From the NCBI GenBank assembly GCA_903828675.1, contig CAIKND010000001.1:18179-82178 (forward strand): DNA of 64,000 bases. The letters run 5' to 3'. The position numbers and the translations under genes are program-made. Source of the stretch: an uncultured Acidobacteriaceae bacterium. GTDB taxonomy: Bacteria; Acidobacteriota; Terriglobia; Terriglobales; Acidobacteriaceae. Below the pieces are notes generated by a model. The model had not been told where the DNA came from. It ran no database searches and saw only the letters and a list, made by a program, of their open reading frames with translations. Below are positions 9,350 to 18,688 of this stretch, piece by piece (within the stretch, counting starts at the first letter, position 1; every line of letters begins with the position of its first letter).

Positions 9350-10690
9350 TCAATTGGCTTCCTTGGAAAGAAAAGTGGGGTAGAAATCTCCGTGAGGTTT
9401 TGCCGCCTGAAAAATGACTTCTGTTCTCATTTCTGATCTTCGCTTCGGCGAGGGCGGCTGAGGTTCGCTTTGACGTCGATAGCCCAAACGAGCCCTCGAT
9501 ATCGGTCTTGCGCCAGCGGTCGGATATGCGAAACCAACGAGTTCGATGCAGAGTCCCTGTCCCAGGCCTTCAGACTCGGCCACAAGCGCTTTGCGCGTGC
9601 GGCGGAATACCTGCCAGGAAATGGATGGTAATCCCATCCGCGCAGCGAGGGGCTTCAATCGGCGCTCCACAATGTTATTCGGATTCACCGGAGTGCCCTG
9701 CCGGGAGGCAAATACGAAGTCATCGGGCCGCGTGAAACGGCCGCGCTCTTTGAGACTCCCCAAAACTCGATGCAACGCCTCTGAAATAGCGACGTCGCTG
9801 ACGCGATTGCTCTTTACATTCTCCAGCGTGTCGCGGTACCACTGTTTCCTGATGGCGATAGTTCTTGGCGGTATCGGATCACCGCCCTTCTTCGTTGTCC
9901 TCTCGGTCAGGTTCACTTGCTTCCATTGCAAACCGCAGAGCTCCGCCATGCTTATGTCGGTGAGAACAGCCATTAGCATCAATTCCTTTTCCGGATGTCT
10001 CATCGACGCGAGCGCGTCTTTGGCTTGGGATAACGTGAGCGCGTGCTCCTTTGTCGACCTGGCTTTTGCTGTCTGCAACAGCTTCACGGGATTGTTCCCC
10101 ATGAAACATTGTTCCCGAATCGCATACGCAAAGATGGCGCTCATGACATTGCGAATATGGCTCACCGTTTGTGCCGAGTACCCTGCTTCGACTGCCGCAT
10201 CAGTAACGCGCGCTATGTGTTCGGGCCCTACGTCGCATAGCCCTAATTGGCCAATATAGGGCCAATCTAAGCATCCTGCCGGTCTCAACTTCGGCCTCTT
10301 TGAAACGGCGCGGAACGCATGGTCAACATCTTCGGGTCTAAGCACATGCTTGAGCATGGAAAGGTAATGCCTCTGGCTTGATGGCATCATCCGGGCAACG
10401 TGCTCCGGCACGAATCTTCTCTCCACGAAGCTTGCCACCGTCATTCTGGATTGCTGCGCCGATGCATTCCGGAGCATTACGGAAAGAAGGTCATTCCAGG
10501 CGATCCACTGGGCGTCAGTCTCGGTTAGCCCTGTCGGCGTTACGGCCCTGCTCGGGCCAATGACGACGGGCTCAGATGAATGGCCTAGACCAAGACCATG
10601 CGAGTCCAGCGCGTCCTCGCGCCAGCTGAGTCTCCAGTAGCCTTCCTCTAGATACAGATTGCTGTACTTGTGCAGAATTACTTGATCCAT
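9350..10690 (-). CDS. Catalytically degenerate tyrosine-recombinase-like protein (copy 2)
   Basis: 446 residues, ATG preceded by GGAG. Its middle parallels copy 1 line by line: FVERRFVPEHVARM, HYLSMLKHVLRPEDVDHA, DWPYIGQLGLCDVGPEHIAR, HIRNVMSAIFAYA and NNPVKLLQT. The first Arg of the catalytic set is missing (TDISMAELCGLQW). The second box keeps Arg as QVFRRTRKAL, resembling QVMRRT of the integrase at 34.6 kb, but the last His and the nucleophilic Tyr are absent and the tail is Pro/Arg rich. The two genes are in tandem 160 bp apart and may be co-transcribed, this one first. They could be relics of one integration module or a retained regulatory pair. Confidence 0.7.
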   Translation of the reverse strand: MDQVILHKYSNLYLEEGYWRLSWREDALDSHGLGLGHSSEPVVIGPSRAVTPTGLTETDAQWIAWNDLLSVMLRNASAQQSRMTVASFVERRFVPEHVARMMPSSQRHYLSMLKHVLRPEDVDHAFRAVSKRPKLRPAGCLDWPYIGQLGLCDVGPEHIARVTDAAVEAGYSAQTVSHIRNVMSAIFAYAIREQCFMGNNPVKLLQTAKARSTKEHALTLSQAKDALASMRHPEKELMLMAVLTDISMAELCGLQWKQVNLTERTTKKGGDPIPPRTIAIRKQWYRDTLENVKSNRVSDVAISEALHRVLGSLKERGRFTRPDDFVFASRQGTPVNPNNIVERRLKPLAARMGLPSISWQVFRRTRKALVAESEGLGQGLCIELVGFAYPTAGARPISRARLGYRRQSEPQPPSPKRRSEMRTEVIFQAAKPHGDFYPTFLSKEAN

Positions 10691-11681
10691 GTCATCTCCG
10701 TTGGGCCTGGCTTGCTCTAGCTTTTCAATCCCAAAAAATCGTGATGCCCTTTCGAATTACCTTGTCCCCCACGGTATGGGGGCAGATGACATCTCCTCTG
10801 TCGCCTCGTTCCGCCCTGAGTCATAGGTGGGATGTGATTCCCCCGATGGAATCGGCTCGCTCACTCTGCATGACTAACCCCTGCTTCCTCGATTGTGAAG
10901 TCACTAAAAGTCTTCTGCCACCGAGATCTACGAATCTCTCGCTGTCCTTCACGTTGAGGATCCTAAGGGCAATAGTCTGTCAAATGGGTTGCACGCTGCC
11001 TGATTCGTTTCCTGAGTTCAAAGACGTACTTGCTGAGCGTCTCAAGGGTTACGTGAATCGTAAAAACTCGCTGAAAGTGATTCAACGCCGCATCTGAGGG
11101 CGAATAATAATTTCAGTGCCCGAAGTCAAAGGAGAGGCTGCGCTCTAGCGACATAAAACTGGCGTTCTCTCGGGTACTTTCCCGCAGAAACCATCCGGGT
11201 TATCAATTTGCAAAGCCTGCAAATCAATCGGAAATTGAGGTGCACTCCCAAAAACCGATACTTTCAACCCCGCCTCCTACATCAACTTCAGGAAACTTAG
11301 AAACTTCGAAATATTTACAGCATTTGCACTGCCAAACCAAAGGTCCAATATTTCAACAACTTTGAACCTTCCGCACCTGAAAGTGATGAAGTTTGTCAAA
11401 AAAATACGACAAGCGCTGGCAAAATTTTCGGACATACTTGCGCTGCCTTGGGATCGGCTCGACTTTGAGGAGGGAGCAATATTGGTCTAGCTGGGTTACG
11501 TCGATAGCTGTAAAGAGCGTGTTAAAACAGAAGTTCCCATGCTCATGATGACTCGCCGCTGCGTAGCCACAACCATGAACCTCTGCGGCAACGCGCTCCC
11601 GGAGAGACGGGGAACAAGCATCCTCATCGGTTAGATCAATGTTCGATTACGACAAACTTGTTTAGGGACTTGTTGGAAAAG
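10691..11681. other. Nearly 1 kb without a supported gene
   Basis: No frame here has both a ribosome site and a recognisable product; the longest (10741-11097, +) looks spurious. The stretch from about 11270 to 11450 is more A/T rich than its surroundings. One short palindrome, ATTTGCA (11206-11212) / TGCAAAT (11218-11224), could be a regulator site. The region borders a decayed locus and may be degraded coding sequence. Confidence 0.5.
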
Positions 11682-12436
11682 TTATCCGCAAGTGGTTCCT
11701 GCCTTTGGATCTCGCTTGACAGAAGCCATTTCCAACTTGATAGCGCGCGGGAAAAGGAGATCGCTTTCGAGATGCACATAATGCTCGAGATCTGATTCGA
11801 ATGCGCCCAAACCCCTAAACAGTGCGGTCTGTGTTGCGCAAGCTCACGCAGGGGCCTCAAAATCGGCTGTGATATCCCGGAGTTCGGCGATTATGAGATT
11901 GGCGGTCGCGTGCTCATGCATCATCATGAAAATCGGATGCGAAACCGAACGAAAACATGCATGTGCCGCCGGATACGCGATGATCGAGTCCTGGTCCATT
12001 TGAGCCATAAAAGGAAAGAGGACCTGCTCTCCTTTCCCAATGTGTGCCGATAGGTCGGTTCGTAAATGCTCAACCAACTCGGCGGCGTGTATTAATTCCG
12101 GGGCGCGACCGTTGTGCTTGCCCGCTAGCTCCTGCGCCATCTCGGCCAACCTTGGCAGTTCGCGGCGAATGTATTGGTGGTGCGCGCGGACGATAAGTTG
12201 AATCAATCGCTCAATGGAGAGGGTTGCAGGATCGATCGGCAAGGCGCCGTTTCCTGGGCCTCTGCATTCTCCAGCTTCTCGAGTACCTAATCGGCCGAGA
12301 GCTGTAATTCCGCGCATGCTCGATCGAGGGAGTTCTCCGCTTGCACGCATAGATCAATGTGAAAGCGCTCGAAGATTCCGGCTGCCGATGGTTGGGCTGC
12401 GACGATTTCACGAATCGACAGTGCTGAGGTGGGCAT
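11682..12436 (-). pseudogene. Decayed iron-sulfur cluster repair protein (RIC / ScdA / YtfE family)
   Basis: Read from the ATG at 12436, the sequence gives the ScdA N-terminal domain (MPTSALSIREIVAAQPSAAG, then FERFHIDLCVQ), broken by a TAG inside LQLSAD-stop-VLEKLENAE. The frame then shifts near 12240 into the hemerythrin-like domain: LIVRAHHQYIRRELPRL, HIGKGEQVLFPFM and MMMHEHATANLIIAEL. After DFEAPA an in-frame TGA (near 11850) interrupts it, and the frame continues ACATQTALFRGLGAFESDLE, HYVHLESDLLFPRAI, to TAA at 11682. His and Glu ligands of the di-iron site are still visible. Intact RIC proteins repair iron-sulfur centres after nitric-oxide damage. At least three independent lesions make this a pseudogene unless sequencing errors are involved. 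It lies next to a Crp/Fnr regulator, the usual genomic partner of NO-response genes. Confidence 0.85.
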
Positions 12437-12506
12437 GATCTCTATCCACCAACAACGGTAGAGTGCCCGCCATTTGCGCGCGGTAACTTATGTCACTCGG
12501 AGGCTA

Positions 12507-13208
12507 TTACGTCGATTCCAGTAGCGCGCTCAGGCCTTTCATGTCCTTCACCACTATCTGCCGGGCATCCACATCCAATAGTCCTTCAGCCTGCAAGCGC
12601 ATGAGATTTCTTGAGATCAGCTCTCGCACCGTACCAAGCTGGTTCGCCAATTCCTGATGACTCGCGGGCAATTGGATTTCAATTCCCCGTGAGGTAGTTC
12701 TTCCTTCACCATGGGCGAGTTTGACCAATACTGCAATAAGCCGCTGGCGCACCGTGGTAAACGACAGCTCCTCAATGATTCCAACCAGGCGTCGCAACCG
12801 CGCTCCCACCACTTCAAGCACTTTGAGCGCAACTTCTGGATGATCCATGCAGTACGCTTGCAAATCGCGCCTTGATATGTAAACTATCTCCGCCTCTTCG
12901 GTTGCCACCGCGGATGCAGGAAACGGCCCTCCGTCGAAAACGGGCAGTTCTGCAACTGACTCGCCAGGTACGTTCACTGCCAGCACCTGTTCCCGGCCGC
13001 CAACGGAGGTTTTGAAGATTCGCACCTTCCCCCGCGCAATGATATGCAGGCCATTGCAGGGTTCGCCCTCTGAAAAAAGCAACTCGCCTGTACTGAATAG
13101 TTTGCGCACTGTCCGCGCGGCGAGAGTATGCAGCTCAGGCTGCGAGAGACCCGATAGCAATGCTGTTTTGCCGAGAACCCCGGCCAGATCGATGCGTTCA
13201 ATGGTCAC
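12507..13208 (-). CDS. Crp/Fnr-family transcriptional regulator
   Basis: 233 residues. The N-terminal half is a cyclic-nucleotide-binding-type beta-barrel (LFSTGELLFSEGEPCNGLHI, GKVRIFKTSVGGREQVL, GESVAELPVFDGGPFPASAV), then a dimerisation helix and a C-terminal winged helix with the recognition motif SHQELANQLGTVRELISRNL. The TVRELISR segment resembles the Fnr/DNR DNA-contact helix (E-x-x-S-R). There is no N-terminal Cys cluster, so it is not an oxygen sensor of the Fnr type; a haem or small-ligand sensing DNR/NNR-like role is possible. It is divergent from a radical SAM relic and upstream of a ric relic on the same strand, suggesting the former regulon. It is intact while both neighbours are broken. 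Confidence 0.88.
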   Translation of the reverse strand: MTIERIDLAGVLGKTALLSGLSQPELHTLAARTVRKLFSTGELLFSEGEPCNGLHIIARGKVRIFKTSVGGREQVLAVNVPGESVAELPVFDGGPFPASAVATEEAEIVYISRRDLQAYCMDHPEVALKVLEVVGARLRRLVGIIEELSFTTVRQRLIAVLVKLAHGEGRTTSRGIEIQLPASHQELANQLGTVRELISRNLMRLQAEGLLDVDARQIVVKDMKGLSALLEST

Positions 13209-13276
13209 GTGGAAATTCTAGCAGCCTGGGACTTTAGTCACTGCGCCGGCCGACCATTTCGCAGTCTGATGGGACC

Positions 13277-14246
13277 ATGAATCCGCAAATCAATGCAATA
13301 GATTTCAATGAACGCCCTTTCATTGCCATCTGGAAAGTAACCCAAGCCTGCGACCTTGCCTGCGTCCACTGCCGCGCCTCAGCGCAACCGGATCGAGATC
13401 CGATGGAACTCAACACGGCCGAGGGAAAGAACCTGATCGATCAGATAGCTGCCTTAAGAGTCCCGGTATTTGTGCTGACTGGGGGCGATCCTATCAAGCG
13501 CCGAGACGCATGATGCGTTTCGGGGTTTGAGCGGGTCATTTGCTCGGACACCGGATGCAGTTCGCTGGGCAAATGAGATTGACCTGCCGGTGCAGATCAA
13601 CACCACGTTCAGCCGCAGGAACATTGGCGAGATCGATGAGATTGTCGAGTTGATGGAAACGCTGAAGATAACGCTTTGGAGCGTGTTCTTCCTTGTCCCC
13701 ACGGGACGCGGGAAGCTGAACGACCTGCTAAGTGCAGAAGAGTTCGAATCCGTCTTTGCGAAGGTCTACGCTCTGTCCAGAACCGCGAACTTCATTATCA
13801 AGACGACGGAGGCACAACACTATAGACGCTTCCTCTTGCAGCAACGCGTCGCTGAACGCAAGTTGGGAATCGGCCTTAGTGCTCAGCACGACCTGGCTGT
13901 CTACGCAATCGGGCGCGCACCGCGCGGACTCAATGACGGTAAGGGATTCGTCTTCATCTCGCACAAGGGGGAAGTCTTCCCAAGCGGCTTTTTTCCCCTC
14001 TCCGCCGACAACATTCGTGAGCAGGAGTTGACCGCCATCTACCAACACTGACCGCTCTTCCGCGATTTGCGTGACATGGCGAAACTTGAAGGAAAGTGCA
14101 GCTCTTGCGAATTCAAAGAGATCTGCGGCGGATCCCGAGCCCGCGCATACGGAAACACTCTACATAAGGATTGGCGGTTTGTTGACAAGCCGATGGGACC
14201 CGAGAGCACAGGCCAAAATGTGGAGTGGAACCGAGCTTCGGCCTGA
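13277..14246 (+). pseudogene. Broken radical SAM/SPASM protein (TIGR04053-like)
   Basis: The first 75 codons encode a radical SAM start with the [4Fe-4S] motif CDLACVHC (VTQACDLACVHCRA) and the GGDP box. After GGDPIKR, at about 13505, the frame jumps directly to HDAFRGLSGSFAR in another frame. The roughly 55-60 residues normally found between GGDP and this point are missing, so this is an internal deletion. The remainder (VQINTTFSRRNI, LWSVFFLVPTGRGKL, GRAPRGLNDGKGFVFISHKG) runs in frame to a TGA at 14049, then continues PLFRDLRDMAKLEGKC and the SPASM cysteines CSSCEFKEICGG to 14246. Family members act in haem- or peptide-modification pathways. The gene is non-functional as read. Confidence 0.85.
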
Positions 14247-14637
14247 AATCGGGAGCTGATGTGCCACTAATGGCTACGTGAGCCTAAGCATCGAGAAAGC
14301 ACGGAACCTACTGGTCACTCATGCGGCCAGTAGTTGTCCAAAGATCTCTGCTGAGTCTCGCGGCTTGCCGCTGGATTTGCTCCCAAACTATGCCTGCCTC
14401 ATCGCGGCATGGCAAATGGCATCCGCCCATGCTGTGCCATAATGATCCCGATTGTCATTTCTTTGTCAGAATGTAACTTCCCTGTCAACGGACGAGTTTG
14501 CGCAGCAATGCGACCGATAATTAAGGAAGCGATCCCCGGGAGCGCGCCTCGAGACCTGTGCGTCTAGTGTTTACATCAGTTGCATGGATTTACGCCGTTG
14601 ACGACAATCGCCGGCCAAGCAGAAGGGTTGACCTCGA
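14247..14637. other. Leader region of the two-component operon
   Basis: No gene is visible in the 391 bp between the radical SAM relic and the response regulator. The region holds the phased TGTCA repeats described separately and a purine-rich stretch. No clear terminator was seen. The regulator ATG is preceded by a GGTTGACCTCGA stretch, so its ribosome site is weak. Confidence 0.5.
14452..14487 (+). promoter_or_regulatory. Phased TTGTCA repeats, probable response-regulator operator
   Basis: TTGTCA occurs at 14452-14457 and 14463-14468, exactly 11 bp apart, and TGTCA again at 14483-14487. Direct hexamer repeats one helical turn apart are the usual target of OmpR/PhoB winged-helix dimers. They lie about 150 bp upstream of an OmpR-type regulator gene, so autoregulation is inferred. 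Confidence 0.45.
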
Positions 14638-15351
14638 ATGGAAACGATCCTCGTAATCGAAGACGATCCGAGAATTCAGAAAGCCCTGACGCGTCAGTTT
14701 GCCGCCGAAGGATATACAGTACACGTCTCTCAGGATGGCGATGCGGGCATGGCGGCGGTGTTTGCGGTTCGCCCCCATGCCGTGGTGCTGGACCTAATGC
14801 TGCCGGGGCTCTCTGGCCGTGAAATCTGCAAGAAGATCAAGAGCGAGATGAACGAGATTCCGGTCATCGTGCTGAGCGCTGTTTCAGAAGTTGCGGACAA
14901 GGTTTTGCTGCTCGAACTCGGCGCCGACGACTATGTGACCAAGCCTTTCAGCCCTCGCGAACTGCTGGCGCGCGTGCAGGCGGCGATCAGGCGAAACCAA
15001 CGTTCCGCTTCGAAGCCTTCGCTGTCGATGGAAACTTATTCCTTTGGAAACATCGTTGTGAACTTCACGCGCATGGATGTTCTAAAGGAAGGCACGTATG
15101 TGATTCTGACCGCGCACGAGTTCAAACTCCTGAGATACTTCATCGAGCATGCCGGTCATGCTGTGACGCGAGAGAAGCTGCTGAATGAGGTGTGGGGCTA
15201 CCAGAACTATCCCACTACGCGCACGGTGGACAACCTGTTGTTGAGGCTGCGCCAGAAACTCGAACCCGACCCGGCCAACCCGGTGCACTTTCAAACCATG
15301 CATGGCATCGGATACAGGTTTGAGCCGCAGCCGGCAACCGTCAGGCAATAG
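14638..15351 (+). CDS. OmpR/PhoB-family response regulator
   Basis: 237 residues. The receiver domain shows the acidic pair E8/D9-D10, phospho-acceptor D52 (VVLDLMLPGLSG), switch residue in VIVLSA and conserved K102 (DDYVTKPFSPREL). The C-terminal winged helix has LTAHEFKLLRYFIEHAGHAV, REKLLNEVWGY and TVDNLLLRLRQKLEPDP with HGIGYRF, as in PhoB/OmpR. It is 11 bp upstream of a histidine kinase gene and forms a TCS with it. Likely target genes are the beta-barrel and cupredoxin genes of the same operon, and itself through the TTGTCA repeats upstream. Confidence 0.95.
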   Translation: METILVIEDDPRIQKALTRQFAAEGYTVHVSQDGDAGMAAVFAVRPHAVVLDLMLPGLSGREICKKIKSEMNEIPVIVLSAVSEVADKVLLLELGADDYVTKPFSPRELLARVQAAIRRNQRSASKPSLSMETYSFGNIVVNFTRMDVLKEGTYVILTAHEFKLLRYFIEHAGHAVTREKLLNEVWGYQNYPTTRTVDNLLLRLRQKLEPDPANPVHFQTMHGIGYRFEPQPATVRQ

Positions 15352-15362
15352 GAGTCAAGCAA

Positions 15363-17183
15363 ATGGGTCCGATGCGAATGCGCACCACGCTGCTCATCGC
15401 CTTGTTTGCGCTCTCCATCGGGCTTAGTACGCTCGGGTTATTCATCATCCGCATTCACATTCAGAGCCAGATTCAGAAGCAGCTTGCCTCTGACCTGGCT
15501 CGCTCAGTGATTTCGTTTCAGCAGCAGGAGCGGCAGCAACTTGCGATGCTCGAGCGGCAGGCCTCGCTGCTAGCCAATATTCCCAGCCTGAAGGCGCTGC
15601 TGACAACCCAGGATGACAGGACCATCGCCGACGGAAGTTCCGATTTCTGGAAGCTGAGCGGAAGCGGTTTCTTCGCGCTGCTGCGGCAGGATGGAAGGCT
15701 GATTACTTATTCAAATCGAGGGACGCGGCTTGACCGCGACGCTGTGGAGAATCAACTGCGGGCCTATTCCGAGTTGGAGCAGGCCCCGCACATCATAGCC
15801 TTCGGCCGCCGTCTTTATGCTGTTTCGGCAAAGCCTCTGTTCTTTGGTCCGGCGAGTGCGAACTCGTGCCTCGGCTACGTGGTGATCGGCAACGCCATTG
15901 ATGAGATGATGCTGAGCCAACTGAGCCAGCTTGCCGAGGCTGACGTCGTCTTCTCAGTGGACGGCGGGATCGCGCTCAGCACATTGAATCGAAACCTGGG
16001 CGCGGAATCAAGCGGCGGCGGCGGCCTTTTTGCGAAGACATCGCACGAGGAGAAGGTGACGCTCGGTGGCGAGCGATACCTGGTTTCTTCAATCGACCTG
16101 GACAGCGCGGGGAGCCACAGCGTACACCTCACGGTTCTCAAATCCTATCGCCAGCAAAGCGCCTTTCTGGATCGCGTGAATAACTGGATCACCGTGCTGG
16201 GCCTGATTTCAATGCTGGTTGGAGGTGTTTTAGCTGTGACCATCGCACGCAGGATCACGCGGCCCCTGGAGGTGCTCACCGCAGGGTCCAGGGCGCTTGC
16301 ACACGGAGACTTCGATTTCCGCATTCCAGATCAGGGGGCTGCGGAGATTCGCGAGCTGAACCGGACCTTCGATTCCATGAGGCGCGAGTTGCGGCAAGCG
16401 CAGGAGCGCCTCCTTGAATCCGAGCGGCTGGTGACTATCGGGCGAATGGCGCGCTCGGTCTCGCACGATCTGCGTCATCACCTTTCCGCCATTTATGCCA
16501 ATGCCGAGTTCCTCATCCTCGGACAGAACACCGAGATCGAAAAAGTTGAGTTGATGAGCGAGATTACGATGGCAATCCAGGATATGACCGACCTTTTGGA
16601 TTCGCTGATCATGTTCAGCCAGACTGGGCATACGCAGTCGCTCAAGAACGAAGTGGTCGCCGATATTGTGCAGCATGCCGTGCAGATGATTCGTCCGCAT
16701 CCCGATGCGCGCACGGTGGAAATCGTAACCAACATCGCGGAATCGGCGACCATTTCCGCGGACGCAAAGAGACTCTCACGCGCCCTCTTCAACCTCCTGT
16801 TGAATGCGTGCCAGGCGGCGCGGCATGGGAAGGCCATTGCCAGGGTGCAGATCTCAGTTGAAAGCTGCACCGTGGAGGACCGGAACGGAATCAGGATCAG
16901 CGTTGTCGACAATGGTCCCGGCATCTCGGCATCGATGCGCGAAAGGATGTTCCTCCCCTTCTCAACCGAGGGCAAAGTAAATGGCACGGGCCTGGGGCTC
17001 ACTCTCGCCTTGCATATAGCGCAGGAACACGGCGGAAGTATCAAACTGGCGAGTTCCGAGCCGGGCCACACTGTTTTTCATCTCACCCTTCCGCAGGCGC
17101 CGCCTGGGCCGGAAAGAGAAGCGGAAGGGGTCTTTATCTCGAACGCAACGCGGGGGACTTTCCAAACCAGGAGTAAATCATGA
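15363..17183 (+). CDS. Sensor histidine kinase with periplasmic domain and HAMP
   Basis: 606 residues, GGAG nine bases before ATG. Transmembrane segment 1 is at about 9-29 (LLIALFALSIGLSTLGLFII). A periplasmic double-Cache/dCACHE-like sensor follows (SGFFALLRQDGRLITYSNRG). TM2 is near 280-300 (WITVLGLISMLVGGVLAVTI), then HAMP (RRITRPLEVLTAGSRALAHG). The catalytic core has the H-box SVSHDLRHHLSAI with phospho-acceptor H368, N-box LLLNACQAA, G1 DNGPGIS and G2 GTGLGLTLA. It is coupled to the regulator upstream and overlaps the next gene by 4 nt. The ligand is unknown; the downstream cupredoxin-like protein makes a metal or redox signal a reasonable guess. Confidence 0.93.
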   Translation: MGPMRMRTTLLIALFALSIGLSTLGLFIIRIHIQSQIQKQLASDLARSVISFQQQERQQLAMLERQASLLANIPSLKALLTTQDDRTIADGSSDFWKLSGSGFFALLRQDGRLITYSNRGTRLDRDAVENQLRAYSELEQAPHIIAFGRRLYAVSAKPLFFGPASANSCLGYVVIGNAIDEMMLSQLSQLAEADVVFSVDGGIALSTLNRNLGAESSGGGGLFAKTSHEEKVTLGGERYLVSSIDLDSAGSHSVHLTVLKSYRQQSAFLDRVNNWITVLGLISMLVGGVLAVTIARRITRPLEVLTAGSRALAHGDFDFRIPDQGAAEIRELNRTFDSMRRELRQAQERLLESERLVTIGRMARSVSHDLRHHLSAIYANAEFLILGQNTEIEKVELMSEITMAIQDMTDLLDSLIMFSQTGHTQSLKNEVVADIVQHAVQMIRPHPDARTVEIVTNIAESATISADAKRLSRALFNLLLNACQAARHGKAIARVQISVESCTVEDRNGIRISVVDNGPGISASMRERMFLPFSTEGKVNGTGLGLTLALHIAQEHGGSIKLASSEPGHTVFHLTLPQAPPGPEREAEGVFISNATRGTFQTRSKS

Positions 17184-18688
17184 AGCGCTCAAAACATTGG
17201 ATTGCCGCATCGCTGCTGGCTCAGTTTGCGCCGCTTCTTCTAGGCCAGGCCGCAGTGCTGGCGAACGGCGCCAATCCACAAGACGATGCGCGGTATCGAC
17301 AGATCGATGAGCGCCTGAATGGCCTTACCAGCGAACTGGAGCGTACGCGCAGTGAACTCGCCACGGCAGTCGAAGAGATTCATCGGCTGCGGGCGGAGCT
17401 TGAGCAGGGCAAGGCCACCAATGCGCCGGACGCATCTGCCGAAATCGCCGCGGCAAAATTATCTGAAGAAGTAGCGAGGATTCGAGAAGACCAGGACGTC
17501 ATTCAGGAACAGGTGAAGGTACACGAGCAAGACAAGGTGGAAACTCTCTCACGCTACCGCCTCTGGATCAACGGATTGATTCTCTTCAATACGTTTGCGA
17601 ATCGCGGCACAGTCGATAATCCCGATCTCGCCAATATTGCATTGCCCGTCACGAGTCAAGCCGAGAATAACGTTGTCGGAGCAAGCGTAAGGCAAACTAT
17701 TCTAGGCGTGAATGCAAACGGACCGCATCTGTTCGGTGCGCGGTCCTCTGCCGATTTGAGTATGGATTTCTCCTCCAGTGGAGATGCTGGAACCTACCTG
17801 GCCTCTACCGGCAGTGCACGCATTCATACCGCGCATCTCAAACTGGAATGGCCGCATGACCAAGTCGAATTCGGATCTACCGAACCGCTCATTTCGCCCC
17901 TTTCTCCAACCTCGTACGCCAGCGTTGCGCAGCCCCCCCTGGAATGGGCGGGAAACCTCTCGGCGTGGGCTCCGCAAATAAAGTTCGAGCACCGACTGCA
18001 ACTGAGCGACACTCACTCTATCGCGTTTGAAGCTGGCCTGTGGGACGCGGTTTATGGCGGCACAAATCTGTACAACTATCAGACGCTGCCCTCGGACTAT
18101 GAGAGCGAGAAATGGCCGGCTGTGGAGTCGCGCATCTCCTGGAGGACCGGGAATGACTCGCGCTTCCTGGCTGGCCTTGGCGGATACCGCGGAGCCTTGA
18201 AGACAAAATATGGCAGGACCATTCCGACCTGGGCCTTCAGCGCCGATGTGTCGGTGCGGTTGCTGTCTAAAGTTTCGATCTCAGGCGAGTTGTATCGCGG
18301 GTCGTCGATGGCAGGGCTCGGCGGCGGCAGCCACAAGGACATTCTCATTGGAACCGATCCTTCCACAGGGGCCGTACGAAGCATCGGCCTGAATGCCATC
18401 GGAGGATGGACACAATTGAAACTGAACTGGTCGCCTGTTGTTGAATTCAACGCCGCCTTTGGCCAGGATAGCGGATATGGAACCGATTTTCGCCGCCTCG
18501 CGCTTACCCGCACCACCAACCCACTCAGCACTCTCGCACGCAATCAAATGGTCACAGGGAATCTCATCCTGCGCCCCAAGAGTTATCTCGTCCTGTCTCC
18601 GGAATATCGGCGAATCCTAAGCGGGCAGTTATCGGGTACATCGAATGTTGCGAACCTCTTCACTCTCTCGGCAGGCTATATTTTCTAA
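17180..18688 (+). CDS. Outer-membrane beta-barrel (porin-like) protein with coiled-coil N-terminus
   Basis: 502 residues; its ATG overlaps the kinase stop (ATGA). A signal peptide (KHWIAASLLAQFAPLLLGQAAVLA) is followed by a coiled coil at roughly 30-125 (YRQIDERLNGLTSELERTRS, LSEEVARIREDQDVIQEQ), then alternating beta strands typical of a barrel (ADLSMDFSSSGDAGTYLAST, FEHRLQLSDTHSIAFEAGLW, ISGELYRGSS). It ends in the aromatic AGYIF expected for barrel-assembly recognition. The coiled coil plus barrel arrangement resembles porins that contact peptidoglycan or form trimers. Probably the transport or scaffold member of the TCS-controlled operon. Confidence 0.85.
   Translation: MKRSKHWIAASLLAQFAPLLLGQAAVLANGANPQDDARYRQIDERLNGLTSELERTRSELATAVEEIHRLRAELEQGKATNAPDASAEIAAAKLSEEVARIREDQDVIQEQVKVHEQDKVETLSRYRLWINGLILFNTFANRGTVDNPDLANIALPVTSQAENNVVGASVRQTILGVNANGPHLFGARSSADLSMDFSSSGDAGTYLASTGSARIHTAHLKLEWPHDQVEFGSTEPLISPLSPTSYASVAQPPLEWAGNLSAWAPQIKFEHRLQLSDTHSIAFEAGLWDAVYGGTNLYNYQTLPSDYESEKWPAVESRISWRTGNDSRFLAGLGGYRGALKTKYGRTIPTWAFSADVSVRLLSKVSISGELYRGSSMAGLGGGSHKDILIGTDPSTGAVRSIGLNAIGGWTQLKLNWSPVVEFNAAFGQDSGYGTDFRRLALTRTTNPLSTLARNQMVTGNLILRPKSYLVLSPEYRRILSGQLSGTSNVANLFTLSAGYIF

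Noticed and set aside
10741..11097. 118-codon plus-strand frame in the gap
   Set aside because: No ribosome site, Ser/Pro/Arg-rich shadow-like composition, no recognisable product.
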